DNA of 62,750 nucleotides from Pseudomonadales bacterium (GCA_028281635.1 JANQJM010000076.1:1-62750); one strand, 5' to 3'. Counted from the first letter of the stretch, positions 35,910 through 44,534 are shown. Made by a program: numbers and translations. Notes: generated by a model not told the origin, from the sequence alone.

Positions 35910-36524
35910 GTGGGCTCTACTCTTTATTCTTACTTGCTGCTTAAGTCGCTCTATGAGCCGACTTCTGCTTTTGAGGAACTGGCGAAATCCGAACCGGGTC
36001 CGGTAGCGATGTTTTTCCGCTACTCGATTTGGCTACTGCTCTTGCCCCCCTGTTTCGCATTGATCGGTGCGGCCAACTTCGGCTGGCGAATTGGCGCGGC
36101 CGAGCCTTTGATGCTCGATATGCAGTCCTTGATTCTGGTGAGTCTTGGCTATTTTCTGGTCCTGGTTTTCGGGCTTTTCAGCACCGCTCTCATCAGCAGT
36201 TGGATGGCGTCCACCTATGGCGCCGATGCAAATCTTGGCAAGCATGTAGCACTGATCACTATCGTCGGTGAGCCGCTGGCTATCGCTAGCATCGCTCACC
36301 TTTTTCCCGATGTGTTAGTCAACGTGTTGGTTCTGATTCCCACCATGATCTGGAGCATGTATCTGCTCTATAAGGGCATTCCAATCGTGCTCAGCACACC
36401 GCCAGAGCGCGGCATGCTCATGGCCTCATCCCTGGTGGGTTGGCTGCTGGTCGCAGCAGTAAGCTTATTAGGAATCAGCATGGCAATGTGGACTATGGGC
36501 GTAGGCCCTTTGTTAGGTGTTTAG
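35910..36524 (+). CDS. Yip1-family membrane protein
   Basis: This 204-residue inner-membrane protein has five to six hydrophobic segments: about 30-50, 70-95, 110-135, 140-160 and 175-195. The opening LLKSLYEPTSAFEELAKSEPG and the later DANLGKHVALITIVGEPLAIASIAHLFPD are typical of bacterial Yip1 domain proteins, which are of unknown function. The GTG at 35910 has an AGGCGGA site. It is the first gene behind the FNR-type promoter, 34 bases before ccoN, and so is probably expressed together with the oxidase, which suggests a role in its assembly or under low oxygen. Confidence 0.8.
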   Translation: MGSTLYSYLLLKSLYEPTSAFEELAKSEPGPVAMFFRYSIWLLLLPPCFALIGAANFGWRIGAAEPLMLDMQSLILVSLGYFLVLVFGLFSTALISSWMASTYGADANLGKHVALITIVGEPLAIASIAHLFPDVLVNVLVLIPTMIWSMYLLYKGIPIVLSTPPERGMLMASSLVGWLLVAAVSLLGISMAMWTMGVGPLLGV

Positions 36525-36558
36525 GTAGCAGCGGATACAGACAGAGCGCAGAGTCACC

Positions 36559-37995
36559 ATGGATCAGAGTAGTCAAAACACATATCACGACAAGGTCGTC
36601 ATTCGATTGATTCAGTTTTCCATTTTTTGGGCAGTAGCTGCGATGTTGGCTGGAGTTTATCTGTCGGCGGAACTGGTGTGGCCATGGATCGATTTCGGGC
36701 AGTTCTGGCTTTCCTTTGGCCGTCTGCGACCGCTGCATACGAACGGCATTATTTTCGGATTCGGTGTTTCTGCCCTCATGGCGACTGCGTTCTACAGTGT
36801 CCAGCGAACCTCTCATACGCCGCTTTTCTTGCCCAAGCTTGCCTGGTTTTGCTGCTGGGCCTGGCAATTACTGGTATTGCTCGGGGGGTTGTCACTGCTT
36901 GCTGGCTACACCTCCGCCAAGGAATACGCCGAGCTTGAATGGCCATTCGATATTGTGATTGCAGTGATCTGGGTCTGCTTTGGTGTGGTGTTTTTCGGCA
37001 CCATCTACAACCGCAAGATCAAACCGATTTACATCTCTAATTGGTTCTATGGGGCTTTGATCATCGTCATCGCCATGTTGCACATTGTGAACAACCTGGC
37101 GATTCCGGTAACCCTGGGTAAATCCTATTCTCTTTATGCCGGTGCACAGGACGCTATCGTGCAATGGTGGTATGGACACAATGCGGTAGGTTTCCTCCTG
37201 ACAGGTGGTTTTCTGGGAATGCTCTATTACTTTTTGCCCAAGCATGCCGAACGTCCGATCTGGAGCTACCGTTTGTCGATTGTTGCTTTCTGGGCTTTCG
37301 TCTACAGTTATATTTGGGCTGGCCCTCATCATCTCCACTACAGTTCCATTCCTGAATGGGTGCAGTCCCTGGGGATGGTAATGAGTGTCATCCTGCTTGC
37401 TCCTTCCTGGGCGACAATGATCAATGGCATCATGACCGTGAGTACTGCCTGGGAGAAGCTACGTACCGATCCAGCCCTCAAGTTTATTGTTCTCTCACTG
37501 GCGTTCTATGGTTTGGCGACGTTTGAGGGTCCGATGATGTCCATTCGTAGCGTCAACGTGGTGAGCCACTTTACCGACTGGACTATTGGCCACGTGCATT
37601 CAGGTGCACTCGGTTGGAACGCTATGATCACCTACGGCACTTTCTATTTTATGGTACCTCGACTGGTGGGTCGTGAACTGTTTAGCACTCAGCTTGCAAA
37701 CATTCACTTTTGGTTGGCGTTAGCTGGGACCATGCTCTATATCATGGCGATGTGGGCCGCCGGAGTATCGCAAGGTTTACTCTGGTTGAGTGTCGATCAG
37801 ATTGGTGAGCTTAGCTTCAGCTTCAAGGACATCATGGCCAGCATGACTCCTTACTACGTTTTGCGATTGGTAGCCGGCATCATCTTTCTGCTTGGCACAG
37901 TGCTCATGGGATATAACCTGTTCATGACTCTGAAAGGCCAGCACGCGGTTCGCGTAACAGCACCTCCTGTAAATCCAGCCTACGGAGTGAGCTAA
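36559..37995 (+). CDS. ccoN: cbb3-type cytochrome c oxidase subunit I
   Basis: This 478-residue catalytic subunit reduces oxygen at the haem b3-CuB site and pumps protons. It is hydrophobic throughout (about 12 membrane helices). Haem- and copper-ligand histidines are visible in RLRPLHTNGIIFGFG, WWYGHNAVGFLLTGGFLGMLYYFLPK, YIWAGPHHLHY and FTDWTIGHVHSGALGWNAMITYG. The tyrosine in the YSYIW segment is the one cross-linked to histidine in the family. It begins the ccoNOQP cluster. The ccoGHIS assembly genes are not in this window. Confidence 0.97.
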   Translation: MDQSSQNTYHDKVVIRLIQFSIFWAVAAMLAGVYLSAELVWPWIDFGQFWLSFGRLRPLHTNGIIFGFGVSALMATAFYSVQRTSHTPLFLPKLAWFCCWAWQLLVLLGGLSLLAGYTSAKEYAELEWPFDIVIAVIWVCFGVVFFGTIYNRKIKPIYISNWFYGALIIVIAMLHIVNNLAIPVTLGKSYSLYAGAQDAIVQWWYGHNAVGFLLTGGFLGMLYYFLPKHAERPIWSYRLSIVAFWAFVYSYIWAGPHHLHYSSIPEWVQSLGMVMSVILLAPSWATMINGIMTVSTAWEKLRTDPALKFIVLSLAFYGLATFEGPMMSIRSVNVVSHFTDWTIGHVHSGALGWNAMITYGTFYFMVPRLVGRELFSTQLANIHFWLALAGTMLYIMAMWAAGVSQGLLWLSVDQIGELSFSFKDIMASMTPYYVLRLVAGIIFLLGTVLMGYNLFMTLKGQHAVRVTAPPVNPAYGVS

Positions 37996-38624
37996 TGAGC
38001 GGCCTGTCGATTCATAGGAAGATAGAAGAGAACACTGGTCTGCTCATCTTTGGTATTCTGTTCGTATCGGCTATTGGTGGTCTGGTGCAGTTGCTGCCAG
38101 TGCTCAACCAGGAAAGCCTCGAGACCGCTACGGAGAACTCCAGACTTTACAATGCAGTCGAGCTCACCGGTCGCGATATTTATATAAGAGAAGGCTGTCA
38201 TGTATGCCACACGCAGCAGGTTCGACCACTGATAGCTGAGGTCGAACGCTACGGGCCTTACTCCCGTGCCGATGAGTTCGTCTATGATCGACCGTTCTTA
38301 TGGGGGTCCAAAAGAACGGGCCCAGACCTGCATCGTCTGGGCGGAAAGTTTTCCGACGATTGGCATCGAATTCACTTAATCGATCCGCGGGCAGTTGTTC
38401 CGAACAGCATCATGCCCGCCTACCCATGGCTTGATGAAAGACCAGCGAGCGCCGCCGGGAACATCACAGCGAAACTAAGAGCGCTTTCAATTCTGGGCCA
38501 CCCCTACACAGAAGATGACATTAATAATGCCGAAGCAGATTTGGAAGGCGTGACCGAAATGCAGGCTCTGATTGTCTACCTGCAAATGCTAGGGACTGGT
38601 TACAGCGAGGAGTCCGGGGTATGA
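37995..38624 (+). CDS. ccoO: cbb3-type cytochrome c oxidase subunit II
   Basis: This 209-residue membrane-anchored mono-haem cytochrome c carries electrons to CcoN. It has an N-terminal anchor (TGLLIFGILFVSAIGGLVQLLPV), the haem site EGCHVCHTQQVRP, and the later PDLHRLGGKFSDDWH and NSIMPAYPWL, where Met is the axial ligand. It overlaps ccoN by one base and ccoQ by four, so the operon is translated in tight coupling. Confidence 0.97.
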   Translation: MSGLSIHRKIEENTGLLIFGILFVSAIGGLVQLLPVLNQESLETATENSRLYNAVELTGRDIYIREGCHVCHTQQVRPLIAEVERYGPYSRADEFVYDRPFLWGSKRTGPDLHRLGGKFSDDWHRIHLIDPRAVVPNSIMPAYPWLDERPASAAGNITAKLRALSILGHPYTEDDINNAEADLEGVTEMQALIVYLQMLGTGYSEESGV

Positions 38625-38764
38625 CCTGGTTTATCTTCGCCGGTGACATGTTGGTCATGGCTTTCATGATCGGGCTCGCCATTTGGGTTGGCAGCCGCGC
38701 CAATGACGAACAAATCAGGGAAGCCGCATCCATTCCATTGCAAGACGAGGAAGCTCATGGCTGA
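38621..38764 (+). CDS. ccoQ: cbb3-type cytochrome oxidase subunit CcoQ
   Basis: This 47-residue protein is encoded between ccoO and ccoP, overlapping both (4 and 8 bases). It has one membrane helix (MTWFIFAGDMLVMAFMIGLAIWV), then a polar tail with the SIPLQDEEA segment that resembles the PFxDD/E end of CcoQ/FixQ proteins. CcoQ stabilises the CcoP-CcoNO complex. The identification rests on position, length and topology. Confidence 0.85.
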   Translation: MTWFIFAGDMLVMAFMIGLAIWVGSRANDEQIREAASIPLQDEEAHG

Positions 38765-39635
38765 TTTGCCCACAGGATTTTGGAGTGGTTGGATAATGGT
38801 GGTCACCCTGGTTTCACTCGCCGCCGTGGCTTGGCTCACCTATAGCCTCTATTTTTCCGCGGACGCAGAGGAAAAACCCGAAGTCGAACCGGTTTGGGAT
38901 AATGATCTGCGCGAGGGTTCAAAAGCGCCTCCTATGTGGTGGTTCTGGCTTTTGTTTGCCGCACTGATTTTCACCCTGGTCTATTTGATGCTCTATCCCG
39001 GACTGGGCAGCTTTACCGGATTCCTGAACTGGTCCCAGGGTAGCCGTGTAGCCGAGAGCTATGAGAATTTCGAGCTCAATTTTGCTGAAGTGCGAAGCGA
39101 GATTTCAGCCATGAGTCTTGCGGAGATGCAGAATGATCTGGCCTTAATGGATACCGCCGAAAGAATTTTTGCCAGAGAATGCGCTGCATGTCATGGTCCG
39201 GATGGTAGGGGTCAAGCCTCACTCTTTCCAAATCTGCATGATATAGACTGGCAGTGGGGAGCGTCAGCAGAACAGATCGAACAATCGATCAGAAATGGCA
39301 GGCAGGCACAGATGATCGCCTGGGAACCATTGTTGGGTGTAGAAGGCGTGCAGCAAGTTTCTGAGTACGTGCTGCTTCTGGGAAGAGAGGGCAACGAAAA
39401 TCATCCGGGTAAGCCGGCCTACGACCAGAATTGTATTGCTTGCCACGGTCTAGATGGCGCGGGTAACCCGCTGCTTGGAGCGCCAAGAATCTCCGATGAC
39501 ATCTGGCTTTACGGCGGTGATCTGGAATCCATCAAGACAACCGTTCGAGAGGGTAGGTTCGGAGTTATGCCTGCGTTTAATGAGCGACTGGACGACTTGC
39601 AGATTAAGTTGTTGGTCGCCTTACTGGTACGCTAG
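38757..39635 (+). CDS. ccoP: cbb3-type cytochrome c oxidase subunit III (di-haem)
   Basis: This 292-residue protein brings electrons into the oxidase from soluble cytochrome c. The FixP_N part (about 1-85) has two membrane helices and contains VWDNDLREGSKAPPMWW and LYPGLGSFTGFLNWSQGS. The periplasmic part has two haem sites, ECAACHGPDGRG and NCIACHGLDGAG, with methionines in MIAWEPLL and GVMPAF as likely ligands. The ATG at 38757 has GAGGA 7 bases before it and overlaps ccoQ. It converges with the renalase-like gene, overlapping it by 4 bases. Confidence 0.95.
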   Translation: MADLPTGFWSGWIMVVTLVSLAAVAWLTYSLYFSADAEEKPEVEPVWDNDLREGSKAPPMWWFWLLFAALIFTLVYLMLYPGLGSFTGFLNWSQGSRVAESYENFELNFAEVRSEISAMSLAEMQNDLALMDTAERIFARECAACHGPDGRGQASLFPNLHDIDWQWGASAEQIEQSIRNGRQAQMIAWEPLLGVEGVQQVSEYVLLLGREGNENHPGKPAYDQNCIACHGLDGAGNPLLGAPRISDDIWLYGGDLESIKTTVREGRFGVMPAFNERLDDLQIKLLVALLVR

Positions 39636-40615
39636 TCTGCGATTAGTTCTTTTAGGCGCGTAGCCAAGCCCCATCCGCTTGTAAAAGCATCTTCTACTCG
39701 ATTGCCGAGACACCAGTCCCCGCAGGTGGCGATGTGTTTTTCTTCATCCAGCAAAAAACTCTCGTTTAATGCCTGCTCTACACGTGCGTATCGCCAACGA
39801 TGTAATGCGCAGTAATCGAGTTTTGTGAGATCAAGGTCGGTCAACTCCGCAAGTTCATCAAGAAGAACCTTGCGAACTTCTGCTTCAGCAGTTTCCAGTT
39901 GAGAGTCAGCCCAATAGTTATCGCTGTGCAATACAATTGAGAAAACACTGTCACGACCGGGTTTCGTGGCATTATTGGCTATTAGACTTAGGGGCGAGTC
40001 GCGAACAATAGCTGCTTCAAAATTCAGACTCTGGTGTTCTTGAAAACCAAGCAATAACGCGTAGCAGGCTGAAAGTTTTGGTCTGTCAAGTTCAGCTACG
40101 AGAGAGGTGGAATCTTGCAGTAGTTCACGCGCCTGATTCGGTGGTATAGCCAATACGACCCAGTCAAATGGTTGCCAATTGTTTTGAGCAGTATCGGTGA
40201 TTGTCCATTTCCCCGCAGAATAGGAGAGTTGGGAGACTTTGGTATTCAATAACGTAGATACATCGCGCGCTGCATAACGAGCAAGTGAAGGCATCGTCGG
40301 AACAGCAACATAATGTGGTTCAAACCATTTTCGTTTAAATGGTTTCTTTCCTCGTTCAAGTGTCACTATTTTTGGTTGCCATTCCTGCACCAGGCCTGTT
40401 TCCAGTAGCGGCCTGAGATAGTTGGCGAATGCAGTAGTTCGGGCAGTGAAGAACTGCGCACCATGATCGAAATGAAGGTGCTTAACTCTTCGAGTAGCCA
40501 CGCGTCCTCCGAATCCGCGTGATTTTTCGAATAAGGTAATTTTTGCGAAAGGAGATAGCTTCTCGGCAATTATTACCCCTGCGATGCCGGCTCCGACTAT
40601 TGCGATTGAAATCAT
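39632..40615 (-). CDS. Renalase-like FAD-dependent oxidoreductase
   Basis: This 327-residue flavoprotein starts with the dinucleotide fold IAIVGAGIAGVIIAEKLS, then the family-diagnostic KSRGFGGRVATRR, DHGAQFFTART and, near the end, CGDWCLGNRVEDAFTSGWGLA. Bacterial renalases oxidise off-register isomers of NAD(P)H (dihydro forms) back to NAD(P)+. That role fits with the NAD(P)H-hydrate repair enzyme nnr elsewhere in the window, although the two are not linked. Length is right. The stop overlaps ccoP by 4 bases. Confidence 0.8.
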   Translation of the reverse strand: MISIAIVGAGIAGVIIAEKLSPFAKITLFEKSRGFGGRVATRRVKHLHFDHGAQFFTARTTAFANYLRPLLETGLVQEWQPKIVTLERGKKPFKRKWFEPHYVAVPTMPSLARYAARDVSTLLNTKVSQLSYSAGKWTITDTAQNNWQPFDWVVLAIPPNQARELLQDSTSLVAELDRPKLSACYALLLGFQEHQSLNFEAAIVRDSPLSLIANNATKPGRDSVFSIVLHSDNYWADSQLETAEAEVRKVLLDELAELTDLDLTKLDYCALHRWRYARVEQALNESFLLDEEKHIATCGDWCLGNRVEDAFTSGWGLATRLKELIAD

Positions 40616-40686
40616 GGATTGCTAGCTATAAGAAAATTGATGTTGGTGAGTGTTAGAGTTTGGTCAGAGATATGGTTTGCGCGTCG

Positions 40687-40790
40687 GAGGGGGCTAGCGA
40701 GAGATGATTTTTGGCTTTAGAGTCTACAATCGCACGTTGATTCATCCCTCGAAGGGACCTAGCAAGAGATGCTCTTTGGCTTCGAAGTCT
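40687..40790. repeat. Pair of diverged direct repeats downstream of tRNA-Leu
   Basis: A unit of about 39-40 bases occurs at 40687-40725 and 40751-40790. Both copies share CTAGC, AGAGATG, TTTGGCTT and AGTCT in the same order and spacing. They lie in the 3' trailer side of tRNA-Leu, non-coding. A CCCTTCGAGGG hairpin lies at the start of the second copy. Confidence 0.6.
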
Positions 40791-40829
40791 GGCTAGCACG
40801 CGAGAAAGGTGTTCGTAAGCTAGTTGAGT

Positions 40830-40916
40830 TGGTGCCCAGGGGGAGACTTGAACTCCCACGACCTTTCGGCCACTAGCACCTGAAGCTAGCGCGTCTACCA
40901 ATTCCGCCACCTGGGC
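40830..40916 (-). tRNA. tRNA-Leu (anticodon CAG)
   Basis: The minus strand folds as a class II tRNA of 87 bases. The acceptor stem is GCCCAGG/CCTGGGC with encoded CCA. The D arm has GGAATTGGTAGACGC. The anticodon stem is CTAGC/GCTAG with loop TTCAGGT, giving anticodon CAG. The extra arm is TGGCCGAAAGGTCG, and the T arm contains GTTCAAGTC. It reads CUG. It sits in the tRNA-Leu slot between purA and rnr known from related genomes. Confidence 0.95.
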
Positions 40917-40956
40917 AACAATGTTTTAAGTGCCTGTTGAGCGCACTGAGCTTGCT

Positions 40957-41082
40957 GATTGGCATCTGGCAGCCTTGCGGCTGCTTTACCAATTCCCCCG
41001 GCTGCCAATCGCAGATTGACGTCGTTCGCCCGTCGCTGAAAGCTTTCGCTTTCAATACACTAGGGCTCACCCACCTGGGCAA
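40957..41082. other. Structured gap upstream of tRNA-Leu with tRNA-like fragments
   Basis: On the minus strand this region holds two hairpins with GNRA loops: GCAGCC-GCAA-GGCTGC (40969-40984) and TGAAAGC-GAAA-GCTTTCA (41037-41054). The first is enclosed by GATTGGCA/TGCCAATC. It also repeats parts of the adjacent tRNA: the 12-mer CCACCTGGGCAA at 41071-41082 equals 40907-40918, and TACCAATTCC at 40987-40996 equals 40896-40905 (plus-strand reading). It may be the relic of a second tRNA-Leu or a precursor leader. Confidence 0.5.
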
Positions 41083-41138
41083 GGGGAGCGCAACAATACC
41101 CAGCCGCCTTCATCCTGTCAACTTTCCGAGTACTGTCA

Positions 41139-41167
41139 CAGACAGGGCGGGTTACGGCGTGTATACT
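41139..41167 (+). promoter_or_regulatory. Promoter candidate for rnr
   Basis: CAGACA (41139-41144) and TATACT (41162-41167) are spaced 17 bases. Transcription would start near 41174, only about 7 bases before the ATG at 41181, and no ribosome site precedes that ATG. Confidence 0.5.
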
Positions 41168-41180
41168 GCGCCCAATCCTC

Positions 41181-43724
41181 ATGCCCTCCCGCAAAAAATC
41201 ACAGAAAAACCTGCCCAGTAGCACTGATCCTTTCGCTTCCCGTGAGGCAGCGAAGTACGCCAATCCCATTGCGAGTCGCGAACATATCCTTGCGCAACTC
41301 GAAAAAATAGGCGAGCCAGTTTACCTGGATGAGTTGGCTGAAAATCTGCAAGTAGAGACAGAAGAGCAAATCGAAGCTCTCCGACGTCGGCTTATTGCGA
41401 TGTCGCGAGATGGGCAGATCATCAGTAATCGTCGGGGTGCTTATGGGTTAACCGCCCACATGGATCTTGTGAAGGGATCGGTACAGGGAACCAAGGACGG
41501 CGCCGGCTACTTCATTCCGGACAATGACGAATCGGACATGTTCCTCTCTTTGCGTGAGATGGCTCGCTTGTTCGATGGTGACAAAGTGCTGGCTCGGTTT
41601 TCTGGCATCGATTCCCGAGGCCGAAGAGAGGCTTCGGTAGTCGAGATACTTGAACGCCGGCACGAAGAGGTCGTGGGACGCTTCTATCTGGAAGATGGAT
41701 TCGGATTGCTGGTCCCGGATAACAAGCGCATTCAGCATGAGATATTGATTGCTCCAAGCAAGTCCGGCTCAGCGAAAGACGGGCAATACGTGCTGGCGAA
41801 AATACTCGAGTATCCCAGCAGGCGTCGCAAGGCGATCGCCGAAGTTATCGAGGTGCTTGGTGATGTGGCAACGCCGGGTATAGAGATCGACATTGCCTTA
41901 CACAGTTTTGCTATCCCAAATCAGTGGCCGTCTGCAGTAAAGAAGGAAGCCGCCCGATTACCAAAGCACGTCGCTGAACACGATCTGGCGGGCCGGCATG
42001 ATCTCAGAGATATTCTGTTTGTCACCATCGATGGTGATGATGCGAAAGACTTTGATGATGCTGTCTTCGCCACCGCAAATAAAGGTGGGGGCTGGACACT
42101 CTTCGTTGCCATCGCTGATGTGTCGCACTATGTGAGTGTGGGCTCGGCCTTGAATGAGGAGGCGCAATCTCGAGGCACCTCAGTGTATTTTCCAGGTCAT
42201 GTTGTGCCCATGTTGCCTGAGAAAATCTCCAATGGTTTGTGCTCTCTAAAGCCGGACTGTGATCGGTTAGCGATGGTTTGCGAGCTAAACATCTCTGCGG
42301 ATGGGGAGACCAAAAGTTACAGGTTCTTCGAGGCTGTAATTCATTCTCACGCCAGACTCACCTATACCGAAGTCGCTGACATGTTGCAGCGACCCGCGAC
42401 AGCCGCACAGGAAAAAGTTCGATCTAAACTTCGTAGACGCTATCGCAATGTCATCCCAGGCGTTGATGAACTCTACGCGCTTTACAATTCTTTGCATAAA
42501 GCCAGGATAAGTCGCGGCGCAATGGATTTTGATTCCACTGAAACACGAATGGTGTTTGGGGAAGATAGAAAGATACGAGAGATTGTTCCCGTCGAACGTA
42601 ACGATGCACATCGTTTAATTGAGGAGTGTATGCTGAGTGCGAACGTTGCCGCCGCGAAATTACTGCAGCACAGTGAACTGCCCGCGCTCTATCGCGTTCA
42701 TGCCGGGCCAAACCCGGACAAGCTGGAAGGCTTGCGAGAGTTTCTTTCCGAAATGGGCTTGTTCCTGGGGGGTGGTGACGACCCATCACCTGCTGACTAT
42801 CAAAAGACTATTCAGCAGATAGGGGAAAGACCAGATAGACATATGCTGCAGACCATGTTGATCAAATCCATGATGCAGGCAGTCTACCAGCCGGAAAACA
42901 CCGGGCACTTTGGGTTGGGTTTTACCGCCTACACCCATTTTACTTCTCCTATTCGGCGCTTTCCCGATTTATTGGTGCACCGGGCGATTCGATATTTGAT
43001 TCGCAATAAAAAGCTGAAACAGCTCGATCCTCATCCAGACCAGCGCCCGCTAGCTAAAAATTCAATCTACCCCTATAGCGCGGTAGACCTCGATCGACTG
43101 GGTGAATCTTGCTCGGCACAAGAGCGCCGCGCTGATGCGGCCAGCTATAGCGTCACCGATTGGTTAAAGTGTGAGTACATGCAAGATCGTGTTGGTGAAG
43201 AATACACAGGTACCATTACCTCGGTCACCAGCTTTGGCTTGTTTGTAGAATTGCAGGGAATCTATATTGAAGGTCTGGTGCATATTACAGAATTGAGCAA
43301 TGACTATTATCATTTTGACCCGATTCGTCACAGCCTGGAGGGCGAACGCAGCCGACAAGTGTATAGACTTGGGGATTCAGTTTCCGTGCGTGTCGCAAGA
43401 GTGGATCTCGAAGAGAAGAAGATCGACCTGCAAATGCTGGATTCGAAGTTGAACAAAACAAACTCACGAGCTACCAAGGAAAATAAAAAGAAAGGCAAAA
43501 ACACCAAAAGCAGAACGAGTGCTAATCCTAAAAGAGGATCTTCTTCTAAGGGTACTCGAGAGAGGTTGCGTAGCAACCCAAAGTCAAAGAAAAGCAGCAA
43601 GAAGAAAGGCAACAAGAAGAAAAGCAGTAGGAATACAGGTAAAAAGAATTCAAGCGGAAAGAACAAAGCGAATGCTAAGAATAGACGTACGCCGAAATCA
43701 CCTACTAAAAGACGCAGGCGGTAG
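41181..43724 (+). CDS. rnr: Ribonuclease R
   Basis: This 847-residue 3'-5' exoribonuclease degrades structured RNA and matures rRNA. Order: N-terminal helix-turn-helix (about 30-95, LAQLEKIGEPVYLDELAENL), cold-shock domains, the RNB catalytic domain with FVTIDGDDAKDFDDAV (metal-binding aspartates), SRGTSVYFPGHVVPMLPE and YTHFTSPIRRFPDLLVHR, then an S1 domain (about 650-735). The last 90 residues are a strongly basic Lys/Ser/Arg tail (from about 755), longer and more charged than usual, expected to bind RNA. It is followed 6 bases later by rlmB, the standard pair. Confidence 0.97.
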   Translation: MPSRKKSQKNLPSSTDPFASREAAKYANPIASREHILAQLEKIGEPVYLDELAENLQVETEEQIEALRRRLIAMSRDGQIISNRRGAYGLTAHMDLVKGSVQGTKDGAGYFIPDNDESDMFLSLREMARLFDGDKVLARFSGIDSRGRREASVVEILERRHEEVVGRFYLEDGFGLLVPDNKRIQHEILIAPSKSGSAKDGQYVLAKILEYPSRRRKAIAEVIEVLGDVATPGIEIDIALHSFAIPNQWPSAVKKEAARLPKHVAEHDLAGRHDLRDILFVTIDGDDAKDFDDAVFATANKGGGWTLFVAIADVSHYVSVGSALNEEAQSRGTSVYFPGHVVPMLPEKISNGLCSLKPDCDRLAMVCELNISADGETKSYRFFEAVIHSHARLTYTEVADMLQRPATAAQEKVRSKLRRRYRNVIPGVDELYALYNSLHKARISRGAMDFDSTETRMVFGEDRKIREIVPVERNDAHRLIEECMLSANVAAAKLLQHSELPALYRVHAGPNPDKLEGLREFLSEMGLFLGGGDDPSPADYQKTIQQIGERPDRHMLQTMLIKSMMQAVYQPENTGHFGLGFTAYTHFTSPIRRFPDLLVHRAIRYLIRNKKLKQLDPHPDQRPLAKNSIYPYSAVDLDRLGESCSAQERRADAASYSVTDWLKCEYMQDRVGEEYTGTITSVTSFGLFVELQGIYIEGLVHITELSNDYYHFDPIRHSLEGERSRQVYRLGDSVSVRVARVDLEEKKIDLQMLDSKLNKTNSRATKENKKKGKNTKSRTSANPKRGSSSKGTRERLRSNPKSKKSSKKKGNKKKSSRNTGKKNSSGKNKANAKNRRTPKSPTKRRRR

Positions 43725-43730
43725 GGCATC

Positions 43731-44483
43731 GTGAGTAATGACAATTACTGGGTCACCGGAATTCATGCGGTGACTGAATTGATTCGACAACGACCAGATT
43801 CGATTACGCGACTCCTCATCAATGCAGATCGTGAAGACACACGCCTGCGGTCGGTACGCCAATTGGCGACCGGGCAAAACATTTCTGTGCAAGAGGTGAA
43901 GCCGGAAGAGCTTGCAGCAGTCAGCGAAGACAGCCACCAAGGTGTTGCTGCGCAAGTCAGCGCCAACAAAGCGGTTCTGGATGAGAAACAGTTACTGAGC
44001 TACATCGATGCACTGAATCACGCACCTTTGTTGCTGGTGCTCGATGGTGTCACCGATCCGCATAATCTGGGCGCCTGTTTACGCACCGCTGATGCCGCGG
44101 GAGTGGATGCAGTAGTCATTCCTAAAGATAAGTCCGTGGGTCTCAATGCCACTGTCAGTCGTGTGGCTAGTGGGGCCGCGGAAACTGTAATGCTCGCAAC
44201 CGTGACCAATCTGGCACGTTGCCTGAAGTCGCTACAAGAGCGCAATATGTGGATTGTTGGCACCGATGATTCCGCCGAAACCAGTTTGTTTGACCAGGAT
44301 CTCAAAGGTCCATTGGCCATTGTCATGGGTTCTGAGGGTTCTGGAATGCGCCGGCTTACCAGAGAAAACTGCGACTATCTGGTTTCCGTTCCCATGGCTG
44401 GAGAGATTAGTAGTTTAAATGTCTCGGTAGCGGCGGGTGTCTTCCTATTCGAGGCAATCCGGCAACGATCTGCCGAACCTTAA
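43731..44483 (+). CDS. rlmB: 23S rRNA (guanosine-2251-2'-O)-methyltransferase RlmB
   Basis: This 250-residue SpoU-class enzyme methylates G2251 of 23S rRNA. The N-terminal substrate-binding domain begins YWVTGIHAVTELIRQRPDSI. The knotted catalytic domain has DPHNLGACLRTADAAGVDAVVIP (motif 1), IVMGSEGSGMRRL (motif 2) and SLNVSVAAGVFLFEAIRQR (motif 3). The GTG start at 43731 matches homologue length. It ends convergent to the histidine kinase gene. Confidence 0.96.
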   Translation: MSNDNYWVTGIHAVTELIRQRPDSITRLLINADREDTRLRSVRQLATGQNISVQEVKPEELAAVSEDSHQGVAAQVSANKAVLDEKQLLSYIDALNHAPLLLVLDGVTDPHNLGACLRTADAAGVDAVVIPKDKSVGLNATVSRVASGAAETVMLATVTNLARCLKSLQERNMWIVGTDDSAETSLFDQDLKGPLAIVMGSEGSGMRRLTRENCDYLVSVPMAGEISSLNVSVAAGVFLFEAIRQRSAEP

Positions 44484-44534
44484 TGATCAATCTCTAGTCT
44501 CACTTGCCAAAAGTGATAGATTCGGACCAACAAA

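Noticed and set aside
33144-40829. Integrase-driven genomic island at tRNA-Leu
   Set aside because: There is no integrase gene and no copy of the tRNA 3' end at the far border near 33150; only gene order suggests insertion.
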